Below, piece by piece: positions 58,741 through 64,000 of a stretch of 64,000 nucleotides of DNA (position 1 is the first letter of the stretch; each line of letters begins with the position of its first letter). The stretch spans positions 186,611,309 to 186,675,308 of the forward strand of contig CP136068.1 in NCBI GenBank assembly GCA_032622095.1. Direction: 5' to 3'. The position numbers were made by a program, and so were the translations under genes. Source of the DNA: Siphonodentalium dalli. Taxonomy: Eukaryota > Mollusca > Scaphopoda > Gadilida > Siphonodentaliidae. The notes beneath the pieces were generated by a model. It was not told the origin of the DNA. It saw nothing but the letters and a program-made list of their open reading frames with translations, and made no database searches.

Positions 58741-59709
58741 CGACTCAACTAGACGACACCATGCCGACGACCACGAATATATCATTGAACTGTTGTTAAT
58801 AACTGATCAATTGTTTTATTTTCTGAACTTGGAAGAGTTATGCACATTAATGGTGAATTAGTATTGTTCGTTCTGGTAGTATTGTTCGTTCTGTTAGAAT
58901 ATGTGCTATATAAAATAAATGAAATTATTCTCAGATTGTGTTTCACTCTGTAAATGCTTAATAACCAACTATGAATGACACTAATGTCATCAATTCTATT
59001 TGTGACACTACTATACGGTTGGATCAATTGAATACAAATTTGTATGTCGAGATGTTTACAAATAAAAAATCAATTTGGCAGGGGATTTAGCACGAAATTA
59101 GGAAACACTAAATGACAGACCCAATACTCATCAAACTCAATTTGGTTGTCAAAAACAAGAACATATGGAAGGTATACTGCAACATATCTTCATCATCGGG
59201 TCTCGTATTCAAATTACCAATACTTAAATTCAGTGTTTTGATATCCAATTATACACAACATTAAAGCGTATACTCGAAAATATATTTGAGTTCGGTATAA
59301 ATAATATTATTTCCGTGTATCATATAGTGTCCTCAATTATTCCAGCAAAAGAACATGAAACAATCATTCGAATAGCACAGATTCAATAATATATACATGT
59401 GTGCAATGTATTGTATATATATGCATATGTATAATTGTTTGTGTTATATTGTTGCTGGGATATAATCCAGGGGGCCATGTGGTGGGAAGGTGAGATCAGT
59501 AAATTTGAAAATGCACTTTGTTTTAATAAATTGATTTGAACAATTCACTACTCAAAACCACATCTGCACAACACCGTACATGGAAGTTTGCTTTTTTAAC
59601 ATTTGCACCAGGAACAAACTGATTTGCAAACACATTTAATCAATTCGGTGCACACTCTAGCCACTTCTGTGGTTGTCAACCATACAAGAACAAAAGAATC
59701 GTCAATAAA
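58741..59709. other. AT-rich stretch, no gene seen
   Basis: A short direct repeat TAGTATTGTTCGTTCTG lies at about 58860-58895. Nothing coding is recognised. Confidence 0.5.
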
Positions 59710-60322
59710 TTTTCACCCGAAGGAGTCACACTCAAAGAGTGGCAATGGAACATCAAGTACCACAAAAGGATTCCTCGTAATTGACATCAAGCTTTCTGTT
59801 AGCTCTGGGTAAGCTTTTAAAGCCTCCCAAAATGTGCGCTTACCATTACCAAAAAAAAAGAAGTTGAGTCGCATCCTGATATCGCATGGAAATGATGGAA
59901 TATTGGAAGCACAGTTGAATTTTATTAGCCCAGTTGAATTGTACATATCAACTCTGTTGCGGATAATATGGGATTTAGACTTGCCGAAAGACACAGTTTT
60001 CAAATCTTTACATTGAAGTAGCCTAGCATGCAGATGTCACAACATAATCACGATAATATCATTGCCAATACCCTTGAACAATAATCCATGAATAATCTAC
60101 TGTCAGCTTCTTCATATGTACATCCAAAGAGAATATATTCCACATTAGGACCGTGTAATCATCTTCCGTTACGAAGATGATTTTCCCTGTTTCCAATTTA
60201 AAGAGACATTCATTGACCAATGCAAACAATACTTGATTGTTGGTGGTGTTTCTTAGAAAGTCATTCCAATTCGGTGGAATTGTTGTGGTAAGCCCCCACC
60301 ATACTTCGAATGCCACAACCAC
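59710..60322 (-). pseudogene. Transposon-related protein fragment (HEEADTR-family-like)
   Basis: Minus-strand frames read FLRNTTNNQVLFALVNECLF and KIIFVTEDDYTVL (60280-60130), then, after stops, VSFGKSKSHIIR and FFGNGKRTFWEALKAYPELT (60003-59760). This order recalls an uncharacterised repeat-associated protein family common in marine invertebrates, with motifs like FLRxxxNKTELF, HEEADTR, FGxGKxxR and GxGKKTAWxxWxxFPE. The HEEADTR segment itself is decayed. Function unknown to me. The 59710-60059 part is present again, inverted, at 60720-61040. Family recognition is from memory and should be treated as tentative. Confidence 0.5.
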
Positions 60323-60719
60323 GTACTCTCACCTTCCTGTTTTGATACTACCATCCATTTACCTGTCTAAAATCAAGTAAATTCTTCTACTATCTGCGAG
60401 CTGCGTCATAACATATGGAATAAAAAAACGTTGAGCTGATATACATTGAGAAGGTATCCCAACTTCAGGTCTCAGTAAGTGTATCAGAGCACTCCGTCGA
60501 ACACCTTACACTCGACCTTGGATTTGGCTCTGCAGTGGCTATGTAGTTCGAATCGGATGTGACCTTCGTGCAGCTTAGGAAGTCACACTTATTACCACCC
60601 CTCCTTCCTTTCGCCCACTTTCGATATAGATGGGGAACCGCTGGATTCCGTGTGAGAAGAACATATATTCCATATGCTACAAACCGATAATTCATCGATT
60701 ATTGTTCACACTGCTGCCA
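60323..60719. other. Spacer between inverted arms
   Basis: The loop between the two arms of the inverted duplication. A 76-codon minus frame (60695-60465) is present but unrecognised. Confidence 0.45.
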
Positions 60720-61040
60720 CACATATTATCGTGATCGTGTTGGGACATCTGCATGCTATGCTTCTTCAATGCAAACATTTGAAAATGTTTGTCTTTTGAG
60801 AAGTCTAAATCACATGTTACCTGCAACATAGTTGATATGTGCAATTCAATCGGCTAAAAAAATTAAACTATTCTTCCAATATTCCATCCCATATCAGGAT
60901 GCGACTCAACTGCCTTTTTTCTTGGTAAGGGTAAGCGCAATTTTGGGATGCTTGTAAAGTTTAGCTCACAGAATGCTTGATGACAATTACGAGGAATCCG
61001 TGTGTGGTTCTTGATGTTTCATCACCACTATTTGAGTGTA
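60720..61040 (+). pseudogene. Inverted copy of the transposon-related fragment
   Basis: Reverse complement of about 59710-60059 with roughly 75-85 percent visible agreement by eye. The plus strand reads SSNIPSHIRMRLN and ITRNPCVVLDVSSPLFEC where the left arm (minus) has SNIPSFPCDIRMRLN and ITRNPFVVLDVPLPLFEC. Many stops. Confidence 0.6.
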
Positions 61041-61310
61041 TTTAGCGTTTCGTTGTGATTGTTTATGAAAATATGTAATCCTTACCTCAGTTAATGAAGC
61101 TAGACACGAAATGTTCAGCACTTGAACATTTACCACCAACGAAGAACATGCTCTTGCAAATGAAAATCGTACCTAATTTGTGCATGCTAGTCACAACTAG
61201 TTATCGTGCGCTTTAATTGTTAACACCTCCCCTTGTTCAACCGATTTAGGTTGTCTTTTGTCTATAAAATAATGGGATTGAAAAAATTGTTGTTAAGGGC
61301 ATTTCCGCCA
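61041..61310. other. Spacer, no gene seen
   Basis: No feature recognised. Confidence 0.5.
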
Positions 61311-61583
61311 CGATAATTTTGAGACATGTATATTCGATCGATATATAGTTTCATCATTGTGCGGTCTTTTTTCAATCCCGAAATTTGTACTCAATTTCGA
61401 TGTATACAACATATTTCTCTACGTTTTAATGACATTTGGTCAGTTATCTCCTTTTTTTGCTGCATCCTATACATAAAAAATGCAAAACCAGAAAAGTTGA
61501 TTTTTTCAAGACTGCTGTGGGTGTTTCGACCGCACAATGATGAAACTATATATCGACAGAATATACATGTCTCAAAATTATCG
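61311..61583. repeat. Inverted repeat, about 56 bp arms
   Basis: CGATAATTTTGAGACATGTA at 61311 and following text to GCGGTC at about 61365 returns as the reverse complement at 61528-61583, with a few mismatches. The loop is about 160 bp. Probably a small MITE or foldback element. Confidence 0.8.
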
Positions 61584-61599
61584 GGGTTGATACAGGCTT

Positions 61600-61690
61600 G
61601 TCAAAGTACCGCCGGTACCAGGGTAGTCGGCACCGGTACCGGTACTGTGTTGGAACCGCGGTACCGGTGCCGGTACTGGTGTTGTATTGT
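61600..61690. repeat. GGTACCGGT-rich low-complexity stretch
   Basis: Repeated GGTACCGG/CGGTACTGG hexamer-like text. A similar short patch lies at about 62100-62130. Confidence 0.8.
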
Positions 61691-61771
61691 TTATTCCACT
61701 ACATATCACACATTTAAAAGAGTATATTCTAATGTGGTAATTACGGTAATGTATGGCACTTTGTGCCAGTT

Positions 61772-61917
61772 TTTGGTGATTGTTGTGGATGACAAATACA
61801 ACCATGTCAGACTATCCTAATGCACGTATGCCACAGCAGCCACACATAAATGTGTGACATATATGCATTAGTGTAGTCTGAAATAGTTGGATTTATCACC
61901 CACAGCAATCACCTAAA
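61772..61917. repeat. Long hairpin, about 65 bp arms
   Basis: TTTGGTGATTGTTGTGGATG ... CTAATGCACGTATG pairs with CATATATGCATTAG ... CACAGCAATCACC over about 65 bp with scattered mismatches and a loop of about 15 bases. It resembles a very small foldback element or a long microRNA-like precursor. Confidence 0.75.
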
Positions 61918-62461
61918 ATGTGATATAATTTAGGCAGCCTGATATGTTTAGGGCTTCAGGCGCTCAGATACATCGGCAAGATGGGTATATATATATGGTG
62001 AATGACAATTTAAACTGAAATAAACTTTATGTACCTGCAAACCTCTTACGTAAGTTATAATGTAACACACATTGAGTCAATAGCGAGTTTGCGATACCCG
62101 TCGGACGGGTACGGGTACCGGTAGATCCAGGTAGATCGGTGGAAATCGTCACGGTCATTTGCCTACTTTGAATGCAGCACATAAAGCGATAGGGATTTGG
62201 AACGGGTAGATGTATCCCGTTGACTGGTAGTCTTTCGCTAAAGTTTTCTCACTCAAAAGTACATTAGTTCTACGAAATAACAGTCAGCTATGCATTAATC
62301 TATTTATTGCACGATTTCATTGCCAAATCTCATTGATACATTTGTCATTTAAGCCATGTTTTATGTTCAAAGTATCGAGGCGGCTTCTAACACTAAGATA
62401 ACTATGGAACGCCGATTTGTTTACTGACAACTGTCTTCACTCAAGTAATGACATGTTATGA
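61918..62461. other. Stretch without a recognised gene
   Basis: Only the small GGTACCGG patch near 62110 stands out. Confidence 0.5.
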
Positions 62462-62610
62462 TTAAGAGAGTGACACAGGGACGTAATTATAGGGGGTCTC
62501 CGCGTTGAGAACGTGTCCACCTTCAAATTCCCAACTATACACCCCCTTCAACCACACCAAACAGAGGTTTGTGCGTAATTCAAATTGTGCACGCCGTTGG
62601 GCTCTGATTC
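62462..62610 (-). repeat. Dispersed repeat fragment (partner near 45.4 kb)
   Basis: Minus-strand partner of 45380-45478, sharing GAAGGTGGACAC and its neighbours. The 115-codon minus frame that covers it (62809-62462) is therefore unlikely to be a gene. A run of about 14 G lies at 62696-62710. Confidence 0.55.
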
Positions 62611-62829
62611 CCCCCAACTGATCCTTCACTGTCCTGAATATTATTGTGGACTGTTCTAAATGGATCAGTAGTCTTGTTGCAGAAGTCCTGTGATGGGGGG
62701 GGGGGGGGGTCCACCTTGCCGACCATGCAGTACGAGAACAGTTTTGTAGATACGAACCTGGAAATTGCAAAATCATAACATCTAGTGGTCTAACACCAGG
62801 CAAATTCACGCCCTGGTTTGTTTTTCACA

Positions 62830-63555
62830 AATTAATGATCAGTATTGACGAGCCACTGAATGTGGTTAGACCAGGGCATACCGGGTCGACCATGGTTCGG
62901 TCTGGTGTGAGAACGTTTTGAAATCTGAACATGAAAATTGATAAATTATTGACTTTCCTCAAGCTTTACATTTGTTGGATATTTCCAACCTGCTGTTGAC
63001 CGTATAGCCCGAATGTTTTTCTACCAAAAGTAGGAATATTTGCAAATGTTGGTCTAAAACTATAAAAAAAAAATCCCCACTAATACTTTTTTGGAAAATC
63101 AAACTGACAGAATAATTTCAACGTATGTTTTGGTGTGTTAGGTATATGCAATATCCAACTGTTGACAAAAGTTGGGGTGATACACCCCACCCTCTCGCCA
63201 CGTCCCCTATCGACCCTTTGTGCATGGGCATAAGTACACCGTGAATGTGTTACACGATTGCATACAACCGTTCAGTTATTGTACCTTATGTGGTGGTGAC
63301 TGATTTCTCATTTTAATATAGATATTTGACTTTTGAACGGACATGGCGAATTTGAACCCCAAGACTGTTGTATATTGTAGTGGCCGATAGTGACACCAAA
63401 TACTGATATACACACATCATACTCGGCACAATCTTACCGTCATCAGAGCGACTTTTAGCTGTTTTCTTTGTTTCGCATAGACGTGAAGCAAACGCTCTTT
63501 ATTCGAACCATATAATGAATAGTGTACCATTAAACACCCTTTATATTTAACAAGT
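62830..63555. other. Stretch without a recognised gene
   Basis: A small inverted pair (TGGTCTAACACCAGGC / GTTAGACCAGGGC-like) lies at 62790-62875. Nothing else is recognised. Confidence 0.45.
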
Positions 63556-64000
63556 TTGATTTTTATACGCCCGTTTGAAAAAACGGCCGTATTATAGTAT
63601 TGGTCTGTCCGTCTGGGCGTCCGTCCGTCCGGGCGTCCGTCCATTAACCTGGTTTCCGAATAAAATTTGGTATGTGGGTTTATTAGCCGAAAAGTAAGTT
63701 CAAGTTCGAATTTGGGTTCCGCCCGCCAATTTTCACCGGAGTTATGCCCCTTATTTGACGTTTTTTGACTTAGAAAATCCTTGAAATTTGTTGTCCGGAT
63801 GATAACTTTAGTATAGTTTATCGGAATGAATCCAAATTTGGTATATTACTTTCTCCCACCAAAACACAGGTCAAGTTCGAACTTGGGTTCTGTCCGAAAT
63901 TTTTGGCAGAGTTATGCCCCTTTTTCGACTCAGAAAATTATGTTTTTCTTATGTTTTTTGGTTTCCGGATGATAACTCGATTTTGGAATGTTTATAAGCA
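63556..64000 (+). repeat. Mollusc-type dispersed repeat with GTCCGTCC stretch (runs off window)
   Basis: This starts near TTTTTATACGCCCGTTTGAA, with an inverted ACGGCCGT, then a GTCTGGGCGTCCGTCCGTCC stretch, then two or three diverged units of about 165 bp, each with TTTCCG(G)A...AATTTGGTAT, AAGTTCRAATTTGGGTTC and GAGTTATGCCCCTT. I recall this type as abundant in mollusc genomes. It continues past the right edge. Confidence 0.7.

Noticed and set aside
59713-60003. Cys-loop ligand-gated ion channel fragment
   Set aside because: The text NIPSFPCD looked like the FPFD Cys-loop, but the second cysteine is absent and the following GNGKRTFWEALKAYPELT fits a transposon-related family far better.
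62462-62809. 115-codon minus-strand gene
   Set aside because: It overlaps a dispersed repeat shared with 45.4 kb and shows no domain or splice evidence.

Overview
This window looks like nuclear DNA of an animal, most likely a lophotrochozoan and probably a mollusc. The grounds are AT-rich sequence, large introns with GT..AG borders, calcium-binding EGF-like exons, and remnants of many animal transposon classes (P-element/THAP, LINE, Ty3/Gypsy, Penelope-like, piggyBac-like, hAT-like). The right edge carries a GTCCGTCC-rich dispersed repeat of a kind I associate with mollusc genomes. I see no bacterial operons, no CRISPR array, and no rRNA or tRNA gene.

The dominant host feature is one minus-strand, multi-exon gene. 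A TATA box lies near 54.47 kb. A first coding exon (54059-54389) encodes a signal peptide and a PAN/apple-like cysteine region and ends in phase 1. After a candidate intron of about 26 kb come 16 intact EGF-like exons between 27905 and 8966, plus two half exons and one deleted exon. Every intact EGF exon is exactly 114 bp, phase 1-1, open, and bordered by AG and GT. The exons are near-identical and so are their introns (about 0.55-0.6 kb apart in tandem stretches), which points to recent tandem amplification and gene conversion. No 3' terminal exon is visible: below 8966 the array ends at a duplication breakpoint joined to a LINE ORF1 remnant. The PAN-EGF link is inferred from strand, order and phase.

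The introns of the EGF array hold a G/C-run minisatellite (about 40 bp unit; five arrays, the largest about 1.5 kb), an about 80 bp sub-repeat, a large segmental duplication (about 7.77-10.43 kb copied at 16.47-20.08 kb), a foldback element (23.29-23.97 kb) and an inserted element with long flanking direct repeats (17.3-18.2 kb).

Layout: 0-7.8 kb holds decayed transposons. 7.8-28 kb is the EGF exon array. 28-34 kb holds minisatellites and foldback elements, including a palindrome-rich element at 29.8-30.5 kb and a transposon with palindromic ends at 31.7 kb that recurs at 46.4 kb. 35-38 kb is a decayed composite tandem array. 38.07-38.79 kb is a hAT-like element with target duplication. 40-45 kb is a minus-strand Ty3/Gypsy element with an extra ORF before gag. 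47.3-51 kb is a minus-strand Penelope-like element split by a TTAA-flanked piggyBac-like element. 51-52 kb is a tandem array. 54.0-54.5 kb is the PAN exon and promoter. 56.4-58.7 kb holds 46 bp minisatellite arrays around an NRF1-DNA-binding-domain-like exon. 59.7-61.0 kb is an inverted duplication of a transposon-related gene fragment. 61.3-61.9 kb has two long hairpins, and 63.5-64 kb has the mollusc-type dispersed repeat.
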